Positions 26,126 through 35,817 are shown, counted from the stretch's first letter. The stretch is 64,000 nt of DNA from Haliscomenobacter sp. (GCA_016707205.1 JADJHZ010000017.1:1-64000); one strand, 5' to 3'. The notes: generated by a model from the letters alone, not told the origin. Translations and numbers: made by a program.

Positions 26126-29100
26126 TTATTCCTTCACCACCTTAATTACTTCGGTGGAGGAAGCCCCGATTTGGATGCGCAGGAAGTATAACCCATTAGG
26201 CAGTCCGGTTAGGTCGATCTTATCCTGAACCTGGGAGGCGGCCATATTCCAGGTCCGCATCAGTCGGCCATTGGATTGAAGCATCTCCAGGCGGATGCCT
26301 TCATTGGATGGCACATCCTTGAGGATATCCAGGTACAACGTAGACTCCGCCGGGTTGGGGTAAACAAACGCCAGGCTTTGCTGCCCTTCCATGGCTACGG
26401 CCACATTCACCACGTTGGAGTATATCTGGTTCCCAAATTCATCCTGCGCCATCACGCGGTAGAAATTCCGGCCATTTTTGACCTCCGTATCAATGTATTG
26501 GTAGTGACGAAGGCCTGCGTTGGTCGTCATTTCTTCGTCCACCTCGGCAATCGTTTTCCACCGTTCTCCGTCCGATCCCTCCTGTACCTCGAAGAAATAA
26601 TCGAGATTGTCGTCCTGAATATGCCAGCGCAGGTTCACGTGATTGCGGTTGTCGATCAAGGCATTTACTACGAGGTTTTCGCCCTCGCAATAAGTGGGGC
26701 TTGTCGTGATATAAAACCGCACGGAATCGATCACGGTACAGTTGTTTTCGGTAACGGTAACCTTAGCCACGAGCCAGCCAACGCTTTTAGGGACGAAGGT
26801 CGCTACCTTTCCAAACGCCACGTTGGGCGAAATATCCACCGGCCCGAACAAGGGGGAAATCTCCCATTTCACCTGAGGGTTCTCGGTTTTGGTTTCCACC
26901 TTCAGGTTGAACGGAGTGTCTTTGCAATAAGTATATTCAGCCACGATATCGGCAAGGGCTTTCCCTTCGACAACGATCTTGACCACTTCCGGCTCCAGGA
27001 AGTTGGGGCAGCCTACCCTTCTGGCGCACCGGGCGAAATAGGTCGTTTGCGTCAACGGGCCCGGATCATAGGTGGGTGAATTGGAATTGAGGACCATCTG
27101 GTAGGAACCTGCTTCGAAGGTATCCTTGACGGTGGAAAACATCCACAAATACTCGAGAACCCCTTTCCCTCCGGAAGCATCCCGGATGCTCACCAGCGGC
27201 GCCGGATCCATGCCGATTCCGCAAAGGGTTTGGTCGTAGCCAATTTTCCCTGGATCGGTAATATTCACGCAGGGCATAATAAACCCGGCGTCGATGGTAA
27301 AGTTATTTACCCCGGTGGAGATCGTGTATACCGGCGTCATCAGGGAAACCGGATCCATATCGCTGTCTTTGGCGTCGTCGCTGCCGGCATTGGCTTTGGT
27401 AGGAACAAAGTCCGTATCTTTAGGCAGCATAAAGGTGATCTTGTACGTTCCGGGGTCGACCAGGAACATGTACATGCCCGTATTGTCTGTGATGGCCGTA
27501 TCGATATTCACGGTTTGGGTCCCCACCTGCTGTAGGATCGCTTTAACTCCGGCAATACCAGGTTCGCTTACGCCCTGGATGCCGTTTTCATCCTGATCAA
27601 ACCATACGAAATCCCCGATCTTCACTTTGCAGTTTTCTGTAACCACCCGGAAGGGGAAGATCTCTACCGCTTCACACTCCAGCGAGTTGTCGGGTACGAA
27701 CCGGACGACCAGTTCATAGGAGCCAGGGCCCAATGTTTTAGGGTTAATGGACGTAACGGGGGCTCCATTCAAAGAATAATACATCTTGCCTGGCATGGGC
27801 AGGGGAACATTAATGGCATACGGCTCGTCGTTGAAGCAGAACGTTTCCAGCAGCAATCCGAATTCAAGCTCCGGATACCGGCAAATGTTCTCAATGGCAA
27901 CCGTATCCATCCCATTAGTAACTTTTACTTTATAACCAATCCCATCGACGTGCCGGAATTCCAACTGGTACACTCCAGTGCGAATTTCCGGTAAGGTGGT
28001 TCCCAGAGGTACCGGCAACGGCGCCGCAGGCGGGGCAGGACTAGTAGACAGGTACATACCGGTTTGTTCAATAATGCGCCAGGTGTCTCCGGTAAGCCCC
28101 TGCAATTCGAGCACTTCCCTGAATTGCCCGTTTCCTTTTGCGGTGGCATTATCCAAACATTCGCACTCCAGGGAGGGGAACAGATTGATATCGTTGAGCA
28201 TCCCGGCGTCCCAGGTCAGGTCGATCTCGCCGGCGTCCACGGTAAAGACCACGGTCATGCCCATCACCCGGTCTGCGTCGCTATCCAGGGAATCGTTGGC
28301 GATGTTGTTAGGGGTAGTAAACTGAAGCGAATCCGGCAGGATAAAGGTAATTTTGTAACTTCCCGGTTCCACGACGAAGTAGTATAGCCCGTTCTTGTCC
28401 GTTACCGTGGTGTCATTTTGAGGAGGAAGATTTTCTGTCACCTTGGTGATAATGACGGTAATGCCGGGGATACCCAATTCGTTCGCATCTTGCACTCCAT
28501 CCTGATCGGTATCAAACCAAACGTAATCCCCGACGAGGGCATTGGACACCGTCGGCTTTACAGAGCAGATAGTCCGGCAACCATTCGCATCGGTGATCGT
28601 CACCTGATAATCCACGGAGCTCAGGCCTGTTGCTTTAGCCCCTGTCTGCCCGTTGCTCCAACGGATATCATAGGGTTGCAGGCCGCCAGAAACCAGCACC
28701 GTGGCCTCGCCATCGGAAGCGGTCGGAGAGCTCACCGGTTTGGTGACCACAATATTGCACTGCGGGGCGCCGAAATCCCGGATGACAACGGTTCCGGTTG
28801 TTTCGCATCCGTTGGCATCGGTGACTACAACGGTATAGGTACCCGCAGACAACCCGAAGAGCGTATCGGTCGAAGCGCCGGTATTCCACAAGAAGCTATA
28901 GGGCGCTTTTCCGCCGGAAGCCTTGCATACCGCATACCCTGTGCCCGCTTCGCCGCAATCTACGTCTTTTGCGCTAAGGGTAAGTTTGATCGAATCCGGT
29001 TGAGCGATAATCACGGTGGCATCCGCGCGGCAGCCTGCCGCATCGGTGGCGGTAACGGTATAGGTCCCAGCCGGCACATTCGTCAGCTTGGAGCCCTGCG

Positions 29101-31795
29101 TTCCATTGCTCCAGGAGAAGGCAATCGGCGGAAGGCCGCCTTCCGCGCTGGCCATAGCACTGCCGGTAGAGTCGCCGTAACAGGCCGGAGGGGTTACCAT
29201 CACGCTAATCCGGATAGGAGGTACCACCACGATAGTAACCGAATCGGTATCCGTACAACCTTTAGCATCGGTCACGGTAATCCGGTACGTACCGCTACCC
29301 AGTCCGGATATTTTAGCGGTCGAAGCCCCTGTGCTCCACAAGTACACGAAAGGAGCCATGCCGGAAGAAACGAGCGCCTCCGCCATTCCTCCGTTGGGGA
29401 TACCGCAGATCGTGTCGGTGGCAGATATCTGGATTTCGGGGAGCGGAGCGCTATTGATGGTTCTGGTAGCCGTCGCCTTACAGCCTTTGGCATCGGTCAC
29501 CGTTAACGAATACGTCCCTGGATTCAGGTTTTGCAGATTAGCCGTCGTATCGCCGCTGCTCCAGGCAAACTTATAGGGCGATGTTCCGCCGGAAACCGAC
29601 GAGGTGATCGTTCCTTTTTGCTGTCCCGTACAGATCAGGACCGGGCCGGACAGGTTGATCTGGACGGCGTTGGGCTCGTTGACCGTCACGGAGGCCGAAG
29701 CGGTACAGCCAGCGGCATCGGTAACGGTCACGGAATATACTCCCGCTTTGACGCCGATGACCTGAGAACTGGTAGCGCCGTTGTTCCAAAGGTATGAATA
29801 CGACGGTTTTCCGCCGGAAACCGAAACGCTGACCGTTCCATTAGCCTCTCCATTGCAATCGGCATTGGTTGAGCTGATGGAAAGCGAGAGGGCCGGAATG
29901 ATCTCTACAGAACCCTGTGCGGTATCCTTACAGCTATTGGCATCCGAAACGGTCACGATATACGTACCCGAGCCAAGGCCGGAAAGGTTTTGCGTGCTGG
30001 CGCCATTGCTCCACGAATACGCATAGGGGCTTGTGCCTCCGCTTGTCTGGGCTTGGGCCGTACCCGTATTCTGGCCCCCGCAAACAATGCCCGAGGCCGT
30101 AACGGTCACGGTAGGTTTAGGCGCTTGCTGGATGGTAGCCGAAGCGGAAGCTTCGCAGCCCTTCAAATCGGTAACCGTTACCCGGTAGGTTCCTGGGCCA
30201 AGATTCTGGATGATCTGCGTGCTGGCGCCTGTATTCCATAGAAAAATAAACGGCAACGTTCCTCCGGTAACGGCTGCGGTCGCCGATCCGGTGGTGGAAC
30301 CCTCGCATACCAAATTGGTGGCAAGGACTTGCACGTCGACAGCCGGGGGCTCGTTGATCGAAACAGAGCTGATCTTCTGGCATCCTTGCCCATCCGTTAC
30401 GGTAACAGAGTAAGCGCCTTTCCGGAGGTTGAAAATCTTGGCGGTCGTCCCACCATTGCTCCAGGCATACGTAAAAGGCCCGGTGCCGGTGGTAATCTTT
30501 ACTTCGGCGGTTCCATCTGCCGCGCCGCAAGTGGTAGCGTCTGTTTTTACCGTAGTAATTGCAAGCGGGTTGGCCGGGTCAACGGTCGCAGAAGTCGTTT
30601 TCTGGCAACCTACCGCGTCCGTGACGGTAATGGAGTAGGTTCCTGGGGCCAGATTGCTCTTGGCGTTTGGTCCTGTCCCCCCATTACTCCAAATATAGGT
30701 ATACGGGGCCACCCCGTTGGTAGCTGTAACCGTGACCATGCCGTTGTTCTCCCCGGGGCAGGTTTCGTCTTTAACCGTTGTGCTGATCTGCAACCTGGAC
30801 AAGGGGATGAGCTCGATCTGGCGGACAACGATACACTGCAGGGCGTCGGTAATGGTGACGACAAAAACCCCTGCGCCCAGATTGTTGCGGGTAGCCGTCG
30901 TTTGGCCGGAATTCCACCGATAGGTATAGGGGGGCGTACCTCCAGTGACGGAGGTTATGGTAATGCTGCCGTTGTTATCGCCTTCACAGGTTGGGCCAAC
31001 GGAATTGATCCCAACAACAAACGGCGGAGGCGTGGTGACGGTCGTAGACGCGTTGGCTTTACATCCCTTGGAATCGGTGACGGTCACGCTATAGGTCCCT
31101 CCGGACACGCCGGAGAGGTTGGCCGTCGTGGCGCCGTTGCTCCACTGATAGCTAAAGGGGCCAATACCCCCGGAAACCGTGGAAGTCACCGAACCGTTGC
31201 TCCCTTCCGGGCAAGTTACGCCCTGCGCCTGAAGACTGATCGTAAGGGGGTCGACAGAAACCTGGATGCATTCGATGCGGCCGCAGAGTTTGGAATCTGC
31301 CACCGTGACGCAGTATTTGCCGGAAGAGGTAAACGTATTTACCTGACCGGAAACGCCTCCATCCCAGTTGTAGGTATACGGCCCTGTGCCGCCGCTGGCG
31401 GAGGCGGTTACCGTCACCGGACCAGAACAGTTCTGATCGGTAGTAAACGTCACCACAATAGGAGGCTGGCCATTCACGGTCGCCGACCGGATAATACTGT
31501 TTTGCGCCGCATCCGTTACCGTAACGGTATACGTCCCGGGAGGAAGTTTCGTAATCGTTGCCGTACTGGCGCCCGTATTCCAGGCATACTGGTAAGGGGA
31601 AGTTCCTCCGCTGGCCACCGCCGTAATAGCGCCGGTGGCTGCGCTCCCGCATTGGACATGGGTAATGTTAAAGCTGACGCTTAGTTGGGCGGAGGCGGAA
31701 ATGCCCCATCCGAAAAACAAGACAAGAAAAAACGAACTAAGTGGGAATAAGGAACCCATTAAGGGAACAGGCCTTTTGTGTAAAGAGGTCATCAT
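26126..31795 (-). CDS. Giant SprB-repeat surface protein with SdrD_B-like domains and T9SS sorting domain
   Basis: 1889 residues. A signal peptide (ends GISASAQ; an in-frame Met at residue 13 is an alternative start) is followed by about 14 tandem SprB repeats of 70-75 residues. Each repeat has C..G..G....V.GG..PY.Y.W..G...L..G.Y.VTVTD..GC. Two SdrD_B-like domains follow (GDYVWFDTDQDGVQD and GDFVWFDQDENGIQG). A mixed beta region comes next, and then a type A T9SS C-terminal domain (VYPNPAESTLYLDI, LTGLPNGLYFLRI, VIKVVKE). It should be exported by the type IX system and fixed on or released from the cell surface. SprB-type proteins are adhesins in gliding motility, but this one lacks adjacent gliding genes. 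It has its own promoter at 31947-31975. Confidence 0.92.
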   Translation of the reverse strand: MMTSLHKRPVPLMGSLFPLSSFFLVLFFGWGISASAQLSVSFNITHVQCGSAATGAITAVASGGTSPYQYAWNTGASTATITKLPPGTYTVTVTDAAQNSIIRSATVNGQPPIVVTFTTDQNCSGPVTVTASASGGTGPYTYNWDGGVSGQVNTFTSSGKYCVTVADSKLCGRIECIQVSVDPLTISLQAQGVTCPEGSNGSVTSTVSGGIGPFSYQWSNGATTANLSGVSGGTYSVTVTDSKGCKANASTTVTTPPPFVVGINSVGPTCEGDNNGSITITSVTGGTPPYTYRWNSGQTTATRNNLGAGVFVVTITDALQCIVVRQIELIPLSRLQISTTVKDETCPGENNGMVTVTATNGVAPYTYIWSNGGTGPNAKSNLAPGTYSITVTDAVGCQKTTSATVDPANPLAITTVKTDATTCGAADGTAEVKITTGTGPFTYAWSNGGTTAKIFNLRKGAYSVTVTDGQGCQKISSVSINEPPAVDVQVLATNLVCEGSTTGSATAAVTGGTLPFIFLWNTGASTQIIQNLGPGTYRVTVTDLKGCEASASATIQQAPKPTVTVTASGIVCGGQNTGTAQAQTSGGTSPYAYSWSNGASTQNLSGLGSGTYIVTVSDANSCKDTAQGSVEIIPALSLSISSTNADCNGEANGTVSVSVSGGKPSYSYLWNNGATSSQVIGVKAGVYSVTVTDAAGCTASASVTVNEPNAVQINLSGPVLICTGQQKGTITSSVSGGTSPYKFAWSSGDTTANLQNLNPGTYSLTVTDAKGCKATATRTINSAPLPEIQISATDTICGIPNGGMAEALVSSGMAPFVYLWSTGASTAKISGLGSGTYRITVTDAKGCTDTDSVTIVVVPPIRISVMVTPPACYGDSTGSAMASAEGGLPPIAFSWSNGTQGSKLTNVPAGTYTVTATDAAGCRADATVIIAQPDSIKLTLSAKDVDCGEAGTGYAVCKASGGKAPYSFLWNTGASTDTLFGLSAGTYTVVVTDANGCETTGTVVIRDFGAPQCNIVVTKPVSSPTASDGEATVLVSGGLQPYDIRWSNGQTGAKATGLSSVDYQVTITDANGCRTICSVKPTVSNALVGDYVWFDTDQDGVQDANELGIPGITVIITKVTENLPPQNDTTVTDKNGLYYFVVEPGSYKITFILPDSLQFTTPNNIANDSLDSDADRVMGMTVVFTVDAGEIDLTWDAGMLNDINLFPSLECECLDNATAKGNGQFREVLELQGLTGDTWRIIEQTGMYLSTSPAPPAAPLPVPLGTTLPEIRTGVYQLEFRHVDGIGYKVKVTNGMDTVAIENICRYPELEFGLLLETFCFNDEPYAINVPLPMPGKMYYSLNGAPVTSINPKTLGPGSYELVVRFVPDNSLECEAVEIFPFRVVTENCKVKIGDFVWFDQDENGIQGVSEPGIAGVKAILQQVGTQTVNIDTAITDNTGMYMFLVDPGTYKITFMLPKDTDFVPTKANAGSDDAKDSDMDPVSLMTPVYTISTGVNNFTIDAGFIMPCVNITDPGKIGYDQTLCGIGMDPAPLVSIRDASGGKGVLEYLWMFSTVKDTFEAGSYQMVLNSNSPTYDPGPLTQTTYFARCARRVGCPNFLEPEVVKIVVEGKALADIVAEYTYCKDTPFNLKVETKTENPQVKWEISPLFGPVDISPNVAFGKVATFVPKSVGWLVAKVTVTENNCTVIDSVRFYITTSPTYCEGENLVVNALIDNRNHVNLRWHIQDDNLDYFFEVQEGSDGERWKTIAEVDEEMTTNAGLRHYQYIDTEVKNGRNFYRVMAQDEFGNQIYSNVVNVAVAMEGQQSLAFVYPNPAESTLYLDILKDVPSNEGIRLEMLQSNGRLMRTWNMAASQVQDKIDLTGLPNGLYFLRIQIGASSTEVIKVVKE

Positions 31796-31946
31796 GGATT
31801 ACAGTTTTTGTTATTATGACATGAAGTACATACCATTTGACCAATACCGCCGGGGCATTGGCAATTACCAATATGCAAAGGAATGGGCCAGACATGCTTT
31901 GCTGGAGTGTTAACGAGGATATGGGTAGAGCCGCCGCAATGAAAAG

Positions 31947-31975
31947 CAAAGGTATTTACGCGGAGCTAATGCAAA
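31947..31975 (-). promoter_or_regulatory. Promoter of the SprB-repeat gene
   Basis: On the minus strand TTTG (31972-31975), 17 bp, TACCTTTG (31947-31954), both exact consensus boxes. The leader would be about 145 nt long, much longer than for other genes here. Confidence 0.6.
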
Positions 31976-32071
31976 AGAAGCACTTTTTCCGTTAAGAATC
32001 AAAAAAAGTGCGAAAATAAAAAAGTCGCACTACGAATGCAGCACGACCTACTACTAACAAATTATAATCCC

Positions 32072-32140
32072 ATGAATATACCTTCCAAACTAAAAAAAGA
32101 CCGTTTTCTAAACCAATCCGCCCGCTTAACCTTTCAATAG
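32072..32140 (+). CDS. Putative micro-ORF 1 of the array (22 residues)
   Basis: Starts at the ATG of the conserved ATCCCATGAATAT box and begins MNIPSKLKK. It is basic. There is no recognisable domain. Translation is unproven; it is listed because three such frames begin MNI at the same conserved box. Confidence 0.25.
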   Translation: MNIPSKLKKDRFLNQSARLTFQ

Positions 32141-32293
32141 TCCCTTATGCAAATATACAAGGTTCTCAATAAAAAAGTTCTTCTAAACAAAAAAACTATC
32201 GATTTTTTTAACACTTTAACGAATTGTTAAGCCGGGAGCAAAAAAAAAGAAAGTCGCACTGGAAACCAGTACGACTTGCTCGAATATAATCCC

Positions 32294-32368
32294 ATGAACA
32301 TTAAAACAATTCGTTACCTTTTGCAGGTATATCTTGAAGCGATCGCTTTCTTTTCTTTACTCCTTTAA
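32294..32368 (+). CDS. Putative micro-ORF 2 of the array (24 residues)
   Basis: Begins MNIKTIRYLL at the conserved box right after the best hairpin of the array. It has a hydrophobic C-terminal half (AIAFFSLLL). Translation is unproven. Confidence 0.25.
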   Translation: MNIKTIRYLLQVYLEAIAFFSLLL

Positions 32369-32436
32369 AGCTTGCTTATAGTAAGTCAGACCAATCAACT
32401 CAATCCGACTTACTATACAGCAAGGAAAAGGATCCC

Positions 32437-32559
32437 ATGAACATATCCAAATTTCGCGTCCGGTACGTTTACCAAGACGTTCGTTTGACAATACAAACAT
32501 CTTCTATTTTTCATGGCCCGTCAAAAACAAAAACAACCCATTGTGAAAAAAAAATTTGA
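32437..32559 (+). CDS. Putative micro-ORF 3 of the array (40 residues)
   Basis: Begins MNISKFRVRY at the third copy of the box and ends in a basic tail. Its sequence is unlike the other two beyond the first three residues. Translation is unproven. Confidence 0.25.
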   Translation: MNISKFRVRYVYQDVRLTIQTSSIFHGPSKTKTTHCEKKI

Positions 32560-32703
32560 ATAAAAAATTTAAAAAAATAATTTAACCAACTTAAAATCAA
32601 TAAATTAAATAAAACAATCAATCAATGGTTGTGAATTCTTTATTCAAAAAAATAAAAAATAAAAAAAACTCTCCTCCAAATACCCAAACCAAAAAAAACA
32701 CGC

Positions 32704-32767
32704 CCTTACCTACTTACCCACTTACCCACTCAATCACTTAATCACCTAACCACTAACCACCAACTCA
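32704..32767. repeat. Degenerate GTGGTTA/GGGTAAG heptamer array
   Basis: On the minus strand it begins at the TGA stop of the diheme peroxidase gene (GTGAGTTGGTGGTTAGTGG) and continues as GTGGTTAG, AAGTGATT and GGGTAAGT-type heptamers. Related to the arrays at 37.5, 40.8, 52.9 and 57.9 kb. Confidence 0.7.
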
Positions 32768-33895
32768 CAAGGGCTTCCCAAACGCCGGATTATTCACAAA
32801 CGCGGTATCGGTAAGCATTTTAAGGAATGCGATGAGATCGGCTTTATCCTGGGTAGAAAGTGGAAACTTCCGGATATTCGGGTCTACATTGGCTGCCGGA
32901 TGCCCTCCGGAGCTATAATGATTCAGCACATCCTCCAGGGTTTTGAACCGCCCATCGTGCATATAGGGCGCCGTAAGCTCCACATTTCTCAGGGAAGGCA
33001 CCTTAAACCGGCCATTGTCGTATTGGTTTTTAGAAATCGCCCCCCGGCCCAAATCGGGAAATTGATCGAGGGTAGCGGCGCTGTCGAGGCCGTTATTGCG
33101 GAAGTTATGATCCGAGAAGAAGGGGTTAAAATGGCAGTGGGAACACCCCGGGTGGTCGACGGTTTGGTCGTCTTCGATAAAAAACAGGGAAATCCCGCGC
33201 TGCTCGGAATCGGTAGGGAACCCTTGCCTTGCCCAAAGAACGCGGTCATAGCGCGCCTGCGCGCTGACCAGGGTGCGCATAAACTGCCCCATGGCCTTGG
33301 AGGCCAGATCGCGGGTTATTTCGGAGGTCTGTTCAATACCAAACGCCTTTCGGAACATTTGGGGGTATGATTTATGTTTGCGGAGTTTCCGCTCTACGTT
33401 ATCCCAGGTATCGTTGTTTTCCAGGTGGTCTTCGATCGTGACAAAGGCGATCTCTTCAGGCGATGCCGCTCTTCCATCCCAAAAAAAACCGCGCGGGTTG
33501 TAGGCCAGATTGATCAGGGCCATCGCGTTGCGCTTGCCCGGCAACCCTAAAACTCCTGTGTTGACTCGGCGGTCGTTGGCGAATGATTTTTCCTGGCGGT
33601 GGCAAGTGGCGCAAGCCAGCGTGCTATCGACGGAAAGGATGGGGTCATAAAACAAATGCCGCCCCAACTCCACGCCGTCCATCGTAAGTGGGTTATCCGG
33701 CAGAATAATCGGCGCGGGAAACCAGGAAGGGAGGCTGAACGTATAGGGTTTAGGGTCGTACGTGCCGGTTATCCGGTCGTCCGTGTCACAATCGGTACAA
33801 TCCGTGCCCGGAGTATCGGGCTCGCAGGAAACCGAAGCCAGGCTAAACGCCAGGGCGCCAAAAATCCAGAAGGCGTATGCGCGCGAATGGTTCAT
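32765..33895 (-). CDS. Diheme cytochrome c peroxidase/MbnH-like lipoprotein (second paralogue)
   Basis: 376 residues. Lipobox SVSC (Cys24), then a Cys/Asp-rich linker. Heme 1 is CATCH (Cys95, Cys98, His99) in STLACATCHRQEKSFAN. Heme 2 is CSHCH (Cys251, Cys254, His255). The MauG/CcpA signature KRNAMALINLAYNPRGFFWDGRA is clear. Family members reduce peroxide or oxidise a partner protein through a bis-Fe(IV) state. I use the Met at the signal peptide; a GTG overlapping the upstream stop is an alternative. It is the last gene of the operon after its paralogue and two MbnP-like genes, so an MbnH-like role on MbnP is the best inference. Confidence 0.85.
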   Translation of the reverse strand: MNHSRAYAFWIFGALAFSLASVSCEPDTPGTDCTDCDTDDRITGTYDPKPYTFSLPSWFPAPIILPDNPLTMDGVELGRHLFYDPILSVDSTLACATCHRQEKSFANDRRVNTGVLGLPGKRNAMALINLAYNPRGFFWDGRAASPEEIAFVTIEDHLENNDTWDNVERKLRKHKSYPQMFRKAFGIEQTSEITRDLASKAMGQFMRTLVSAQARYDRVLWARQGFPTDSEQRGISLFFIEDDQTVDHPGCSHCHFNPFFSDHNFRNNGLDSAATLDQFPDLGRGAISKNQYDNGRFKVPSLRNVELTAPYMHDGRFKTLEDVLNHYSSGGHPAANVDPNIRKFPLSTQDKADLIAFLKMLTDTAFVNNPAFGKPL

Positions 33896-33918
33896 GAGAT
33901 AGAGGTTTATTCTGGTTT

Positions 33919-34998
33919 TCACCAGGGGTTTTGAAACGCGGGATTTTTGAGGAACACCGTATCCGTGAGCGTCCCAAAAAAAGCCATCAGATCAGCCCGG
34001 TCCTGACCCGATAAATAGAGTTTCCGGACGTTGGCATTCAGGTTTTCAGCGGCGTGGCCTCCGGAAGCGTAGTGGTCCAGCACCTCGTCCATGGTTTTAA
34101 AGCGCCCGTCGTGCATATAGGGGGCGGTCAGGAGTATATTGCGGAGGGTAGGCACCCGGAATCTTCCCAGATCGAAGCGGTTGCCCGTAACTCCGCCCTG
34201 GCCGGGGTCGGCAAACCCCTCCAACGCAGGAGCTTGCTGAACGCCGTTGTTGTGATACTGAAGGTCGGAGAACAGCGGGTCTACATGGCAATGGTTGCAT
34301 TCCGACACGGACATATCTTTCGATGCATCAAAGAAGATGGTCCAGCCTCGCTTTTCGGCCGGACTGAACGCCTCTTCTTCGCGCATAACCCGGTCGAATC
34401 TGGCATTGCTGCTTACGAGCGTCCGTTCGAACTGAGCCAGCGCTTTGGCTATCAGCATGCTGTCGATCTCCCCTGCCCGGCGAATAGAAAATGCCTCTTT
34501 AAACCAGCGTACGTATTGGGGGTTATTTTGCACCCTTCGGACGGCTTCCGGCCAGTTGAAGGCCATTTCCTTAGGATCCCGGACGGGGTGAAAAGCCTGT
34601 TCTTCCAAACCTGGCGAACGGCCATCCCAGAAAAGCCCGGTAAAGTAATAGCCCACATTAACCAGAGACATGGAACTTCGAGTTCCTTCCAGCCCTACAA
34701 CTCCTTCGCTGACCGCCTTGCCATCCGTAAACGCCCGTTGTGGAATATGGCAGGTGGCGCACGACATGCTGCTATCCGCCGACAAGACCGGATCGTAGAA
34801 CAGCCGCCGGCCCAGGGCAATCCCCTCTTCCGTAAAAGGATTATCTGCCGGAATAACCATTGGAGGGAAACCTGCCGGATCGTTCCAGACAACCGGCGTG
34901 GGTTTGGTGTTCGCGTCGAAAATCTCTGTACCGCAAGCCGTCAGGACCACCGACGCCAGGCACCAAAAACAGATCCGTGCGACAAATGTTGCGGTCAT
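33919..34998 (-). CDS. Diheme cytochrome c peroxidase/MbnH-like lipoprotein (first paralogue)
   Basis: 359 residues with lipobox VVLTAC (Cys22). Heme 1 is CATCH (Cys80, Cys83, His84), heme 2 CNHCH (Cys234, Cys237, His238). It shares TRSSMSLVNVGYYFTGLFWDGRSPG and a C-terminal ILLTAPYMHDGRFKTMDEVLDHYASGG with its neighbour. Its start overlaps the MbnP-like stop by four bases (ATGA), which indicates translational coupling. In characterised systems MbnH converts a Trp of MbnP to kynurenine; here that pairing is inferred from gene order and family. Confidence 0.87.
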   Translation of the reverse strand: MTATFVARICFWCLASVVLTACGTEIFDANTKPTPVVWNDPAGFPPMVIPADNPFTEEGIALGRRLFYDPVLSADSSMSCATCHIPQRAFTDGKAVSEGVVGLEGTRSSMSLVNVGYYFTGLFWDGRSPGLEEQAFHPVRDPKEMAFNWPEAVRRVQNNPQYVRWFKEAFSIRRAGEIDSMLIAKALAQFERTLVSSNARFDRVMREEEAFSPAEKRGWTIFFDASKDMSVSECNHCHVDPLFSDLQYHNNGVQQAPALEGFADPGQGGVTGNRFDLGRFRVPTLRNILLTAPYMHDGRFKTMDEVLDHYASGGHAAENLNANVRKLYLSGQDRADLMAFFGTLTDTVFLKNPAFQNPW

Positions 34999-35768
34999 TG
35001 CCCATTCATGGAAATAGCAGCTTGCAGGTTATCGGCCATAAATTTAGCCAGAGCCATGTCGGTGGTATGATCGATGGTCACTTTCCGGAAATCCACAAAC
35101 TCCGTAGCGCTCGAGACCAAAACCCGGCGGGTATCCACCTGGAAAGACAAGGTCTTGTGTTTTTCATCGATCGTAAAATCCTGGAGAAACGCCTTGGTGC
35201 GGTAGAATTGGTTCTCGCCAATGTGAAACGTTAGCTTTTCTGCATATTGACCGTCGCCTGCGACATCTGCGTTGCCTTCAACTTTGAAGAAAATATACCC
35301 ACGCGCCCAGGACCAGTAGTTTCCGTCCAGCGGATGCGGGGGGGTGTAGCTGTTGGGACTGGTAGCATTAAGCACCGGGGAAACGCCCAGGCCCATCACG
35401 ACGCCTTTGTATTTCCCTTCCGGGACGTCCTTGACGTCCACCGTGATACCCGCCGCTGCCTGGGTGGTGTTCTGAACGTCTTTGAAATTAATCAGCGCGA
35501 TGTCGAAGAGTTTAACCGTATCGGTTTGCGATCCATTTTGCTTCAACAGCCCCAGATCGGACACATAAAACTGGAACAACTGGAATTTCATCCGCATGCT
35601 GGCTTCATAAGCATAATCCTGAGCAAACATCACCAGGGGTTGTTGCCCGAAACTCGCTTGAAAATTAACGGCAACATCCTGTTTTTGATCGGCATTGGCG
35701 CCATTTTCATTTTCGCAGCCTGACAAGAGCAGAAAAGAAGGCAATAGTATCCAGATCAGGTTTTTCAT
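34995..35768 (-). CDS. MbnP family copper-binding-type lipoprotein (copy A)
   Basis: 257 residues from MKNLIWILLP with lipobox LLSGC (Cys18). The MbnP fold has a beta-rich N-terminus (VAVNFQASFGQQPL), FQFYVSDLGLL and GKYKGVVMGLGVSP. The signature HPLDGNYWSWARGYIFFKVEG contains Trp152 and Trp154. In the family a Trp in this area is the target of MbnH oxidation (inference for which residue). It should lie in the periplasm or on the outer membrane and handle copper. Directly coupled to a diheme peroxidase gene. Confidence 0.85.
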   Translation of the reverse strand: MKNLIWILLPSFLLLSGCENENGANADQKQDVAVNFQASFGQQPLVMFAQDYAYEASMRMKFQLFQFYVSDLGLLKQNGSQTDTVKLFDIALINFKDVQNTTQAAAGITVDVKDVPEGKYKGVVMGLGVSPVLNATSPNSYTPPHPLDGNYWSWARGYIFFKVEGNADVAGDGQYAEKLTFHIGENQFYRTKAFLQDFTIDEKHKTLSFQVDTRRVLVSSATEFVDFRKVTIDHTTDMALAKFMADNLQAAISMNGQ

Positions 35769-35817
35769 TGATATAATTTTAAGGTTTGGACTCCCAGACA
35801 ACGCCAATATAATATAA

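Larger units (their letters stand above)
32005..32559 (+). repeat. Tandem array of three hairpin + micro-ORF modules
   Basis: Each module has an imperfect hairpin with AAGTC/GACTT-type arms, then a conserved box ATCCCATGAAyAT containing an ATG. Modules 1 and 2 share 17 nt (TATAATCCCATGAAyAT) and the hairpin arm AAAGTCGCACT. The module 2 stem AAGTCGCACTGG-aaa-CCAGTACGACTT has one mismatch. The module 3 stem is 16-18 bp (CTTGCTtATAGTAAGTC and its partner). The spacers are A/T-rich and unrelated. The array fills the gap upstream of the SprB-repeat gene and is antisense to both neighbouring genes. Its function is unknown. Confidence 0.7.

Noticed and set aside
28418..31684. Long plus-strand frames opposite the SprB-repeat gene
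   Set aside because: They mirror the repeat periodicity of the sense gene and contain no independent domain.
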